Below are positions 48,301 through 58,100 of a stretch of 64,000 nt of DNA, piece after piece. Source of the stretch: Tridacna crocea (Eukaryota > Mollusca > Bivalvia > Cardiida > Cardiidae); NCBI GenBank assembly GCA_943736015.1, contig OX031070.1:44044173-44108172 (forward strand), given 5' to 3'. The notes beneath the pieces are model-generated. The model saw only the letters and a list, made by a program, of their open reading frames with translations. It was not told the origin of the DNA and did not search any database. Position 1 is the stretch's first letter; each line of letters opens with the position of its first letter. The translations under genes and the position numbers were made by a program.

Positions 48301-48405
48301 AAAATAAGATCTTACAACAGCAACAGTAGTTAGAACACAAGCTGTGGTATAGGTTCTTGTCATTGGTGGCATCTGCCAGTATTCCTGTTGAAATGATTGT
48401 GCCAT
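39368..48405 (-). CDS. DERL2: Derlin-2 orthologue (ERAD membrane protein), 6 exons, 244 aa
   Basis: Minus-strand coding exons: 48405-48316, 44722-44657, 43432-43265, 42123-41928, 40961-40871, 39491-39368. All introns are GT-AG with phase-consistent joins. The product starts [20 protein letters not shown] and contains the derlin signatures [72 protein letters not shown] and [20 protein letters not shown]. These match human DERL2 (239 aa) as I recall it. Derlins are rhomboid-fold, multi-pass ER proteins without protease residues that help move misfolded proteins to the cytosol. The WR motif is at residues 54-55, and the C-terminal [11 protein letters not shown] is the SHP box that recruits p97/VCP. 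Intron 1 is 3.6 kb and holds a 2.3-kb inverted-repeat element; the other introns are packed with family A MITEs and a nested SINE. Complete and apparently functional. Confidence 0.97.
39641..39801. repeat. Foldback element in DERL2 intron 5
   Basis: TATCAGCTTGTGGTTTATAT and AGGGAAAGGTATGCGAAAA pair with GTTTTCGCAGACCTTTCCCT and ATTAATCACAAGCTGATGAA. Arms about 65 bp around GAGCGCCGTAAGGC. Unlike the A-D families. Confidence 0.8.
40192..40251. repeat. Perfect 58-60-bp palindrome in DERL2 intron 5
   Basis: GTGCAACACTATTCTAAGTG-CCTGTACA followed by its exact complement. No flanking family sequence. Could encode a short hairpin RNA if transcribed. Confidence 0.9.
40292..40559 (-). mobile_element. 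Family A MITE with internal arm duplication
   Basis: The outer segment CTTTACCACATGACAAAATT-TTAGACTGGTCCAAATTG is followed by a second version (CTTTACCAGACAACAAAATT). Right TTAA shared with the next copy. Confidence 0.88.
40556..40784 (-). mobile_element. Family A MITE, full length, abutting
   Basis: TTAACTCTTTACCAAACGAC to GGTAAAGAG-TTAA. Tandem with the previous copy, same orientation, one shared TTAA. Confidence 0.92.
41038..41266 (+). mobile_element. Family A MITE, full length (DERL2 intron 4)
   Basis: TTAACCCATTACCACACAAT to GGTAAAGGG-TTAA; perfect hairpin 41095-41158 with mirrored CACTG/CAGTG. Confidence 0.93.
41515..41663 (+). mobile_element. Family A MITE, hairpin deleted (DERL2 intron 4)
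   Basis: CATTACCACACAATCCCTGC to GGGAAAAGGAGAAATGC, then directly GTCTGCAAATGCTTTCAACT. The right hairpin arm is missing. A further decayed A copy lies at about 41290-41430 and another at 41770-41912. Confidence 0.82.
42251..42478 (-). mobile_element. MITE with A-type arms and B-type hairpin apex (DERL2 intron 3)
   Basis: TTAACCCTTTCCCAAACGTA to GTTTGGGAAAGGG-TTAA. Hairpin 42357-42421 has ATTGCTCGTTACGAGCAAT instead of ATGCTGGTTACCAGCAT. Confidence 0.85.
42600..42826 (+). mobile_element. Family A MITE, full length (DERL2 intron 3)
   Basis: TTAACACTTTACCACACAAT to CATCTGGTAAACAGG; perfect 66-bp hairpin 42655-42720. Confidence 0.92.
42838..43258 (+). mobile_element. SINE interrupted by a second tRNA-headed SINE (DERL2 intron 3)
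   Basis: Outer SINE: GACAGGATTCAGTCCTCTCT, GATGGTTATGTGGGAAAGCA ... AGGAAAGCATGGATAGGTGT, GAAATGTTGAAAACAGTGTT, (ATCA)n tail. Inner element, about 42946-43145: CTGGCTGTAAGGTAGAGCAT (A box), CCTCAGTTTGATACCTGG (B box). AAACTCCAG flanks the insert on both sides, as a target-site duplication. Confidence 0.75.
43805..43904 (+). mobile_element. Family A MITE, internal deletion (DERL2 intron 2)
   Basis: TTAACCCTTTACCC joins directly to AAATTTTCAGTCACTTTTAT; right end GGTAATGGG-TTAA. The whole hairpin is gone. Two more eroded A copies lie at about 43549-43720 and 43942-44133. Confidence 0.85.
44783..45011 (-). mobile_element. Family A MITE, full length (DERL2 intron 1)
   Basis: TTAACCCACAACCAAACAAC to GTAATGGG-TTAA; hairpin 44892-44955. 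Confidence 0.92.
45072..45299 (+). mobile_element. Family A MITE, full length (DERL2 intron 1)
   Basis: TTAACCCATTACCACACAAT to GGTAATGAG-TTAA. Opposite orientation to the copy 60 bp to its left. Confidence 0.92.
45300..45415 (-). mobile_element. Family J element, reverse
   Basis: ACATTGACCTGGGTCAAAAA, CCAAAGGACCAGTCTATCCC, ATGATTTAGCTGGTTATAAA. It begins immediately at the end of the A copy. Confidence 0.6.
45981..48268. mobile_element. 2.3-kb element with 111-bp terminal inverted repeats (DERL2 intron 1)
   Basis: 45981-46091 is the inverted counterpart of 48157-48268: CCTATAT-, ATGTTTCGGTAACAGACGAG, TTCGGTAACATAGACTTA, AGTAAATCGATTGGATGTT, CGGTAACAAAGCAA. TTCGGTAAC occurs three times within the repeat. 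The interior contains several decayed family A MITEs (46302-47330) and AACGTAACAAACATAT repeats near 47970-48065. No transposase found; target duplication not identifiable. Confidence 0.7.
46302..47330. mobile_element. Cluster of decayed family A MITEs
   Basis: Partial copies at about 46302-46541 (ends GTGTGGTAAAGA-TTTAA), 46585-46750, 46795-47010, 47010-47205 and 47215-47336, with rearranged hairpins and a duplicated CCTTTTACCACAATGTTTTC. Apparently repeated insertion and deletion in the same kilobase. Confidence 0.75.
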
Positions 48406-48410
48406 CGTGG

Positions 48411-48485
48411 ATATTTTTTTGACATTTGTTTACGTTTCTTGAGCGGAAGTTGGATAAGACACGTAGCTACGCATGCGTCATTGGT
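48411..48485 (-). promoter_or_regulatory. DERL2 proximal promoter
   Basis: Read on the minus strand toward the ATG at 48405: CCAAT (48484-48480), the NRF1-like palindrome ACGCATGCGT (48478-48469), and an ETS-like ACTTCCG (48450-48444). No TATA. This combination is typical of animal housekeeping promoters. Confidence 0.6.
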
Positions 48486-48829
48486 TCAGGGCTTGTTCGT
48501 CCCGAAACTAGTTCGTTACAAAATTGTTCGTCCCTCGGCTTATTCGCCTTAAATTGATCATCCTTGGGCTCAATATGACTAAATACCGAAAATGACTTTT
48601 CCTTTTGCGAAAATAGCTTTCCGTATGGCATTTTATGTTTTTTCTTGAATATTTATGAGATATTTTTATGTGATTATGATATAAGTTATCAAAAAATATC
48701 ATTGTTTTCACATTAGGGGCAATGTTCTTGTAAGTCAATTTAATTATCAACAATAAGAAAAAATAAAAATGGCATCTATCGGTGTTTATTTCATCAGAAA
48801 ACAAAGTTGAGGGTCACTGTGAATTTTTT

Positions 48830-48832
48830 TTT

Positions 48833-48865
<33 letters not shown>
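48830..48865 (+). repeat. Poly(T) tract
   Basis: Long T run, next to CTCCTTTTCCAACAATAGTTT, a family A remnant (48890-48915). Confidence 0.9.
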
Positions 48866-48868
<3 letters not shown>

Positions 48869-48915
48869 AAGAAAATAGGATATTGAGTGATTTCTCCTTT
48901 TCCAACAATAGTTTT

Positions 48916-50117
48916 TAAACTGGAAAAAGCTATACTTCCCTAGCTCTAAAATAATTTTGATTTCTTTTTTTTAACTTTAAACTATATATCTCGGATCCAC
49001 CAGTTTCATTTTGCTAGGAAAACGACATGCATAGGAAATGAAACGAACAAGATTCCTCCTACAATTAAGACAGTCTATAGTGTGGTAAAACATCCCCTTC
49101 ATTCACTCATTTATCTAGTACTATGTTGGGTTTTAGAATTTTTGAACACTTTTACTCTCGATCTACACTGTTTACCCTGATGTACCTCTATGGGATGTCC
49201 TGTGTGGCAAACCAGCTGAAATTCCGGAAACCAGCTGAAATTAGAACTGATTTCTATCCATGGTCAAAGGGGAAAAACTCGTACATACTGACTTACTTTC
49301 TTCATGGCAGAGTTACAGCCCCTTTTTGTGGACAGCATAAAACCGAAGACGAATCAACATCATTGCAGTTTGTGAGACGATCTGTATCGGAGAAAAAAAA
49401 GTTCACACAGCTCTTATAATTTCTGGTAAACTTTTTTAAGACATCACTGCAGATGCTGACACTACGTCTGACATCAATATCAGTACAGTAGACAAAAGAA
49501 AGGTGGAGCCTTAATTACTTTTTGGTAGACAGGTGGTAGTCTCCCTTGTATTTCGTCACATTTGTAAACAAGGCGACCGCCAAAATTTAAACTTGAAACT
49601 AACAATTCAGTTATCAAAGTAAAAGCTCACGTAGAATTAAAACTTATCTATTTATTTATTTTTTATTGTAGTAGTATTTATTAACTAATAAATGTACTCG
49701 AAAAATAAGCTTTTATTATACTAAAAATGAACGACATGTTTTCGATCAATTAGGTTTTGGGTGTTATCAACAATTGACGGTAAAGAACAGGGGAAAGAAA
49801 GTCAAAGTATGCCCGAATCTTCCAAGCTAATAAATAAAGGTGAAAACTATGTTTTTCCCGATATTATTGATATTGATTTAGCATAATGTAACAGCATTTA
49901 TCCTGCCTTTGACTGAAATATACCAGCGGGAAAACCATAACTTTAAGAATTAGCACAGACTAAACTCGGGTGTACATATGAACGTGCAGTCTGATCTTGA
50001 ATCTGCACGGCCCAACCAAAACATTTTTTTCCAAAATTTAACTCATTTGAAATAGCTAAAGTTGTTTTTTGCAAATCTGTTTAAGAACTTCATTTTACTT
50101 ATTTAGCAGGATAAGGA
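48916..50117. other. No gene recognised; C remnant at the right
   Basis: Unique sequence with a 98-aa frame (49123-49419) of no recognisable family. AACGTGCAGTCTGATCTTGA at about 49981 is half of a family C hairpin. Confidence 0.5.
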
Positions 50118-50346
50118 TTAACTCTTTACCACACGAGAAAATTTTAGACTGGTCAAAATTGAAAGCATTTGCAGACGACAAAATAAAGTTGACTGAAAAA
50201 TTGAAATTTGTTCTGGGAAGGGTAGAAAACACTGTGGGAAAAGGAGAAAATACTGGCTACCAGCATTTTCTCCTTTTCCCACAGTGTTTTCAAAAGGCTT
50301 CTTTCTCAGGGGCGTCAAAAGTAGGGATTGTGTGGTAATGGGTTAA
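50118..50346 (-). mobile_element. Family A MITE, full length
   Basis: TTAACTCTTTACCACACGAG to GGTAATGGG-TTAA; hairpin 50225-50290 with mirrored CACTG/CAGTG feet. Confidence 0.93.
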
Positions 50347-51529
50347 CAGAGTGTGCGTTTCCTTTTTTTTAAAGACCGTATGGGTATAAATTTACCCCGT
50401 GCACCGGTTCTTAAAGTTTCGGTGTGACTGTAATGGTTGGAAAAAAGACTATTCCGAAAGTGGGGGGGGGGATACAATAAGGGAGAGTACTCTTCGTTAC
50501 AAAGGGGTAAACATATCGTACGAGTTTTGTCCCTTTGACCATAAAATCGCAATGGAATCTGACTGACTGTTTCCAGACCCGAGATAGATCAACATTGGTA
50601 AAAAGCATTTAATTTTCTTTCGTTTTCTTTATTCAAGTCCATTTTTGATTTATCAAAACGTGTATTTCTTCGCCTAGATCTATTGCCAACTCTATCAATT
50701 TGCAATTTTGCTGTAGTTTCAGATTGGTTAGAATTTGATTTTCTTATTACAATACATAAGGCTGGCTGATTAGACAAGAGGTCTACTTCCGATTTGGAGG
50801 GTAGTTCTGTTGTTATTATAATTATTAATTGCTTTGTCTGGAGTGCTCTACGCTCTGGCCCTTAGCGATTAAACAATCACAAGTATAATATTACTGTTAC
50901 CCTTAGTTTTGAAGGTTGAGAGGGTTTTTTTGACCAAATTTCGAATGAGATTCGGTGGAATTACCTCTTGAAAAAATCAAATTTTGAAACATTTTGAGAC
51001 CGTATATGCTTGTGAAATGCAAATAAATTGGCAAGATCTTTTTTTTTCCCTATTTTTTTGATAAATATACCTGCTGAGTCACGTAGATCTACATGTATAT
51101 ATTTAGATCTACTATAATCGGTCGAAAGAGTGGACCAGCCTTGGCCGGACTACACTACAGCCTTGATCAGAAAACCCGGACTGAAATTATTTTGCATTGA
51201 TATTACTCCATACAGACATAAATTTTGCTCATAATTTTACTCATTTTCGCTTGTAAGGATGATGTGCAGCTGATATATGGCTTTCCCCTTTTCGTGTGTT
51301 GCAAGCCATATAATTCCAGAGCTGTATCCGTGTCAAGAATGAAACAGAAAACAGACAGAAACCGGTCAATCATAGGTCACCGGCTATACATAGAAGACTG
51401 TGATAATTACAATTTGGCAGAATGTCCTCACAATGATATCCATTTCAAAGCAAGCTCCCAAAAAATAAGATAGCTCGGGCATGCCAGGAATTAATGGGGT
51501 CGGACAAAGGAACCCATTGGGAAGCTAAC
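50347..51529. other. No gene recognised
   Basis: Unique sequence apart from a family D end fragment (CCCCTTTTCGTGTGTTGCAA at about 51286-51310). Confidence 0.5.
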
Positions 51530-51753
51530 CGTTACCCAAACATAAAAATTTTAGACAAGCCAAATTGAAAGTACTTGCAGACGACAAATTAGACGTAACT
51601 ACTCAAAATTGCAATTTGTGTCTAGCAGGGTAGAAAACAATATGGGAAAAGGAGAAAATACTGGTTACAAGCATTTTCTCCCTTTACCACAATGTTTTCA
51701 AAAGTCTTCTATCACAGGATCGTCAAAACCAGTGATTGTTTGGTAAAAGGTTC
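51530..51753 (-). mobile_element. Family A MITE, ends decayed
   Basis: AACATAAAAATTTTAGACAA to GTTTGGTAAAAGG-TTCAA; hairpin 51635-51703. Confidence 0.85.
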
Positions 51754-52192
51754 AATATGATGAACCTTACTAATTGAAGAGAAAATTTCCATCTCGGAAA
51801 AAAATCCATTTAGACCCCCATTTTTGTTATCGAATATTAAAGGATAAAAAGAACACAGAGAGGCTAAATTATTTTAAAAAGGTACACTCATAAGTCGTGC
51901 AGTATTCATTGAAAAATTATTGAAATGATATTATTTAATCTTATGTGAATATTTTGATAATAGTTATGGCTGGTATCAAATTAAGTCAAGTGATTTCAGT
52001 TTCGTGGAAACGATGACCATTTCGTGATAAAAATTCCATTTCGTATTTCAGGCCTATAAATACGAAATGGTAATGGTGCGAAATGACTACAGACTGTCTT
52101 TTTCACGCAACATTTGAATGGAACGGTCACCGGCTTAATCAAAGCAACAACTACAACGATAACAACCTGGGGAAATTTTGATGTTTTGAACG

Positions 52193-55100
52193 ATGGCATC
52201 GAGCTATTCCTCATCTCCGAAAATGTATAATGACAACGATTTAGACGAACTAGAGAGCAATGGATTTTCGGACAAGGATTATTCTGACGAAGGTATGTAC
52301 GCGTTGATACTTCGGTCGAATTACGGAATTTCGTACTATGACCATTTCGTACCAGGCAGTGGCTAGAGATACGGTACCGTACCTCTAGCCTATATCAAAG
52401 AAATGGCTAGAGATACGGTACCGTACCTCTAGCCCCGGAGTCTCAAGATACGGTACCGTATCTTTAGTCATTCTTATGATATAGGCTAGAGGTACGGTAT
52501 TTTGTAGATACATGTAAGAAATTATAAATTTATTTCAGTTTTGATTATTATCGTTATTAGTATGTATTTGTAGTAATTGATCGGCATCAAAGGACAGAAT
52601 TAAACTCGTTGCTGTGTGCGAGTTTGCATCGATGCGCGAAAATAATAATTGCGCTGATTAGTTAGGTGAATTTAATTGCTTAAGATATAAGCGGATCTTA
52701 CATTATTTTAACTTTTGTTGTTCTTTAATTGATTATGGAAAGCGACATAATTAATCAATCACGGAAATTGATAATTAATCTATTACTCAATCACGGAAAT
52801 TTTTTCTGAAAGCACTTTCAAGCCAATTTTGTATCATACGGTCAAAATGGCTCATAGTATTCACGTCGGGAAGAAATTTGAAGATTTTCAAACATTTAAA
52901 AGCGCAACAGAGTGCTATCAAAGTGCAGAAAGTGTGCAGTTTTACAAGAGGGATTCTAGGACTATACAAAAAGCCCAGCCGCGCGTACAAACAAAAATAA
53001 AAGAAAGGATAAAGTATTACTGGATATCGCTGTACTGTATTCATTGTGGCAAGAATTTCAAAGCCAGAGGGACAGGAGTGAGAGAACAAAGGTTATCTAT
53101 CTGTCTGTCTGTCTGTCTGTCTACCATCCATTTATACTTATTAAGTTATTTTATCTTGGGTTGGGAGCGGTGGATAGAGTTGAGCGTTTAGGTTCGGGTC
53201 TGGTAAGCACGATTCGAACTGAAATTTGATGTGGGCTTTTTCTTATGTATAGTAGAAGCAGAATTTTACGGCATAAATTATACATAACTATTTAGGGCAA
53301 ACATTAAGGCCACAAAATAATGTGAACAATGGGTTCTTTTAACCAGTTCTCCGCACAATATTCTTTCTAAGCCACTGGCTGCTTTCCCACATAACTATCG
53401 TCGAAACATTGGACAGCAGTGAGAGAGAAATGAATCCTGTTGCAATGACTGTCATCAATCCTCGGAGAGTTAATTGGCCGAGCCGTGGATCGAACGGCGA
53501 TCTCCTGTTCTCAGTTACGGAACGCTATACTGACTGAGCTATGGGGCTATGCCTGCACATTGTTGTAAATAAATTTAGGAATTTGATAGAATGAATGGTG
53601 TTTAACGCCGTTTTCAACAGTATTTCAGTACTTCTGCATCGGCCAGTGCACCTATTCATGCTTTCCTCGAGTTTTTATAACCAGTACTCGGCACAATATT
53701 CTTTCTAAGCCACTGACTGCTTTCTTACATGCAGTACAAGTCGTTTGAAAACACTGTAGGAAAAAGAGAAAATGCTAATTTCTCATTTTCCAACAGTGTT
53801 TTCTACCCTTTTGGATGACCATTTTCCACCATTTTTCATCAAAATTTAAATTGTTTACAAATTCTTTGAGTGTAAAATTTGTCTTTCGAGAAAGGGTTAA
53901 GCAGGGATAATACATATGTTATATAGAATCCCTGGTTAAGTAATCAAGTTCACCTAATAATCAACGCAATTATTATTTTCGCTCTTCAGTGCACATTCGC
54001 ACACTGTGCACAACTTGATGAGTTTCTGTCCTTTGATGCCGATCAATTACTACAAATACATACTAATAACGATAATAATCAAAACTGAAGTAAATTTATA
54101 ATTTCTTACATGTATCTACAAAATACCGTACCTCTAGCCTATATCATAAGAATGACTAAAGGTACGGTACCGTATCTTTAGTCTCCGGGGCTAGAGGTAC
54201 GGTACCGTATCTCTAGCCATTTCTTTGATATAGGCTAGAGGTACGGTACCGTATCTCTAGCCACTGCCTTCGTACCAGTCACTTCATACCATAATTTGAA
54301 CAATATTCATACCACATTTATACCATTTCGTACCCTAATTCTATCGCTTTGCACCATTATTGATCCATTTTGTACCATATTTCTCGGACCTACGACAAAG
54401 TATGGAAAGTGCCTATTATGACGATTTTGAAAGAAGAAAAACAATCAAAAAGCATTTTCCTTGAGCTCTTGAATTGTCAACATTTTGAAATAAATGAGGT
54501 TTTAATGTAATATAAAATAGGTAAGCACAATCTGGAAATGACCCAATAAGGACAGCATTACATTTTATGTTTTAGGTATTTAATTTGTTTTAGCCTGGGT
54601 ATTGGCATGAGCATCACCTTCAGTCTGAAGGTGTCTGCTCCGATGCTAGTTTTGTGACTGGTCTTTGCATTCAAGATAGCATCAGAGCAGACACCTTCAG
54701 ACTGAAGGTACATTAACATGTGAGCCTCACCTTGGGCTTCAAGCAAGTATTGGAATAAAACCATTCCAAATGTGCATTTGGAGTGTTCTTTTGTGTGTGG
54801 GCAAAGAAACTGGGCATGACTTCTTTTAACAGACTACATTATTTGTGGATTCATTTTGAATTTTGCAGGTGTAATAACGGCTTCTTAAAATATTGCCACA
54901 ATGTTTTCATCAGTCTGATTTATCAGCCCTGAGGGTTGTTGAAACTCTGGAATGTGTGATAATTGGTTGATATGAGAATAAATTTCTATTTGAAGATACA
55001 GAAGATGCAAGTGAAACTGACGCTGCCAAGCAAGAAACACAGTACACAGAGATTAAAGAACAGTAAAATTTTAGTTTTCATACTTTTTGGCTCCACCTAT

Positions 55101-58100
55101 GGTAGGCTAGAAGATCTGTTGACATTGTATGGTTGCCTCTGACTTTCATTTTGTCTGTTTTGTTGGTCTTATTCTTGTTTAACTCTTTACCAAATGACAA
55201 AATTTTGGACTTGCTAAAATTGAAAACATTTTCAGACAATAAAATGAATATTACTCAGAAATTGAAATCTGATTTGGGAAGGGTAGAAAACATTGTGGGA
55301 AAAGGAGAACATGCTGGTTACCAACATTTTCTCTTTTTCCCACAATGTTTTCAAAAGCCTTCTTTCTCGGGGTTGTTAAAAGTCGAGATTGTGTGATAAA
55401 GAGTTAAAGGGGTCTGTAATTTTGTTTAGAATATCAATTGTTCTAAGCCTATTGATTTTGAAGAACACTGGGAAATTTCACATGGAAAAATTAAAAAAGT
55501 TGCCATTTAAAATGAGAATGCCGAATAAGTTCTTGTTTATCTGATGAACTTTGAATTTTGTATTGCATTCTTTTAAAACATTTGCAAAATATTTGTATTG
55601 TCAAGGAGACAAAGTCTTTTTAAAATGAAGAAAATCCAATCATTGGCTTTGGAAAAGAAGTCATTTGATATTTTTTTGTTATTTTAGCAGTATAAAATGG
55701 GTATGTTAAACATTAAGGGAAAAAAGGAAAATCCTGGTAACCCGCATTTTCTCTAATTTCCATAATGATTCGTATTTTCATAAACAACTTCCATCGTTTG
55801 AGCAACAATTTTGTCTGCAAATGCTTTCGAATTGAACAAGTCTAACCAGCCAATAACATACTGTGCAAGGATAGGTTTTTGTAAATTTCTTCTTTTCCAT
55901 TAATTTAAAGGATGTACCAAGATAAGTTAGCATTTCTGAAGAAACAACTAAAACAGCTTGAAGAAGGAACTTTGCCGGAGTATCAGAAAAGGAACAAGAA
56001 GATTGACCAGCAATATCGAGAGAGACTTAAACTGACTGAAGTGTTCAAAGAATATGAGGTAAAGATCTGTCTTCTCAACCCATTACTGTATGAAGACATG
56101 TACAGTTGAAATCTTTCGATAAAACATTGTAGGAATAGGAGCAGTTTCTTGTTGCAAGAATTGCTCCTATAATGTCAAAAAAAGTTTGAGGAAGAAGGGT
56201 AGCATGCACAATTAAGCTGTTCCAGTGACACCCTCCTTTTTTCCCCTATGATTGGTTGGGGGAAGGAACCTCTTAACCCTTTACCAGAGGACAAAGTTTT
56301 AGCCCTGTTCAAATTGAAAGCATTTGCAGACGACAATTTCAATATGGCTCAAATGGTGCAACTGTTTATTGTTAGGGTAGAAAACACTGTGGGAAAAGGA
56401 GAAAATGCTGGTTACCAGCATTTCCTCCTTTTTCCACAATGTTTTCATAAGGCTTCTTTCAAAGGGTCGTCAAAAGTCATCATTGTATGGTAAAGGGTTA
56501 ACTCTTTACCAAACAATCCTTTGTTTTTACGACCCTGAGATAGAAGCCTTTTGAAAACATTGTGCAAAAAGGAGAAAATGCTAGTTGCCAGCATTTTCTC
56601 CCTTTCCCACAATGTTTTCTTCCCTGTTGAAAACAAATTTCAATTTTTGACTTGCTTTTATTTTGTCGTCTGCAAGTGCTTTCAATTTGGACCAATCTAA
56701 AATTTTGTCGTTTGGTAAAGAGTTAATGAGATGCTGCCTTTGATGTGAAACAGTAGGACTCATAGGTAGGTCAGGCCCTGTTGATGAAACTCACTCCAAG
56801 CCTTGGGCTTCTCATGGGAGCCTAATTCAGCAAGACACTCCAGAGCGCTGGCATAGTAATGGATAGGACACACATAAACAAGGATGCTAGTACCTTGATA
56901 TAATTAATATAATTTTGAAAGCGACATAAAAATCTTATTTGATCATTCAATTCTGTTGAAAACATTGACTTGGAAACGGAGAAGAGTGGCAGCTGGAACC
57001 AAGCATGTCTGAATGAAAAGTGTTCTAATCTGGGAAATGGCATCTGTCAGACTTAACATAGTGGACCCATAATAGAAACAGCTATTTCCACTATAATATC
57101 ATCCTGAAAGTGAAAAATTGATATGATTAAAAACAAGTCTTATTGTACTACTTCAACCGATCTACCTTTTCCTCTTTTTCTTTCTAAGAATTATCATTTA
57201 TAAATCTAAAACAACTACCGGTATATTCTCATTACAAAAGAAGATGATAATTATCTCCCTTTTCTGGAAACTTACAAAAATATCAACAAATGATTTGAAG
57301 ATAGACATCCAAGACATTTCTGACCAGTTGAAAATATGCAAAAGTATTATATCTGTATAAATTTGTATTTATCAGCTATCAAAAAATTGCATTAGAAGTA
57401 TTTCAGGTCTACTACCTTAATCATCACTTCATTTTCATTGTCAAAGAATGACATTTGTACATGTATTTTTGCAGATGGAAGTTATTGAGAGGGAGTACAA
57501 GAAGGAGAAGAAATTAGCAGCAAGAGACTTCGAGGTGCAGACATTTTTATGCCCCTCCCATTTTTTCTGCCAGTCAACTTGTCTCACAGCTAAGTTTTTT
57601 TGTAAAGATGGTGGAGAAAGCAGGATTTGCTTGGACTTTATTTACACATTTGCTTGGACTTTATCAGGGGGAAAAATTTTTTTTTTTTCAAAATGACACT
57701 TTATTTGATATCTTTTATTCATTTATGGACTTTATTTACACATTTATCAAATTTACATGTACCTCTTTTACCAGATAGTAGTTTTGATACCTGTTCATCT
57801 TGAAAACATTTCAAGAAGACAAGTGTGGCTCATGGTAGGGATTTGTCTTTTAACTCGATACCAAACGACAAAATTTTAGACTGATCCAGATTGAGACTAT
57901 TTGCAGACTACACTTTAAATTTATCTGAAATGATTATAATTGTCTGTGAAAATGAAGGAAACCTTGTGGGAAAAGGAGAAAATGCTGGTTACTGGCATTT
58001 TCTCCTTTTACCACCTTTTTCTAAGGCTATTTCCTCAGGGTTGCTAAAACTTCGGGATTATGTGGTAAAGAGTTAAAGAGAAGAAAACTTTATTGGAAGA

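Larger units (their letters stand above)
52355..54268 (+). mobile_element. Non-autonomous Mutator-like element (MULE) with 9-bp target duplication
   Basis: Terminal inverted repeats of about 330 bp: 52355 onward GGCAGTGGCTAGAGATACGG and the complement ending at 54268, extending inward to about 52685 and 53937. TTCGTACCA flanks both ends exactly (52346-52354 and 54269-54277), the 9-bp duplication typical of MULEs. The repeats contain several CGGTACCG palindromes. The interior holds a transposase N-terminal fragment, a TGTC microsatellite, SINE pieces and a family A MITE, so it is secondarily damaged. Sits in SUDS3 intron 1. Confidence 0.88.

Noticed and set aside
49123-49419. 98-aa plus-strand frame in a unique region
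   Set aside because: No domain pattern, no plausible splice or promoter context, and length within chance expectation for this composition.
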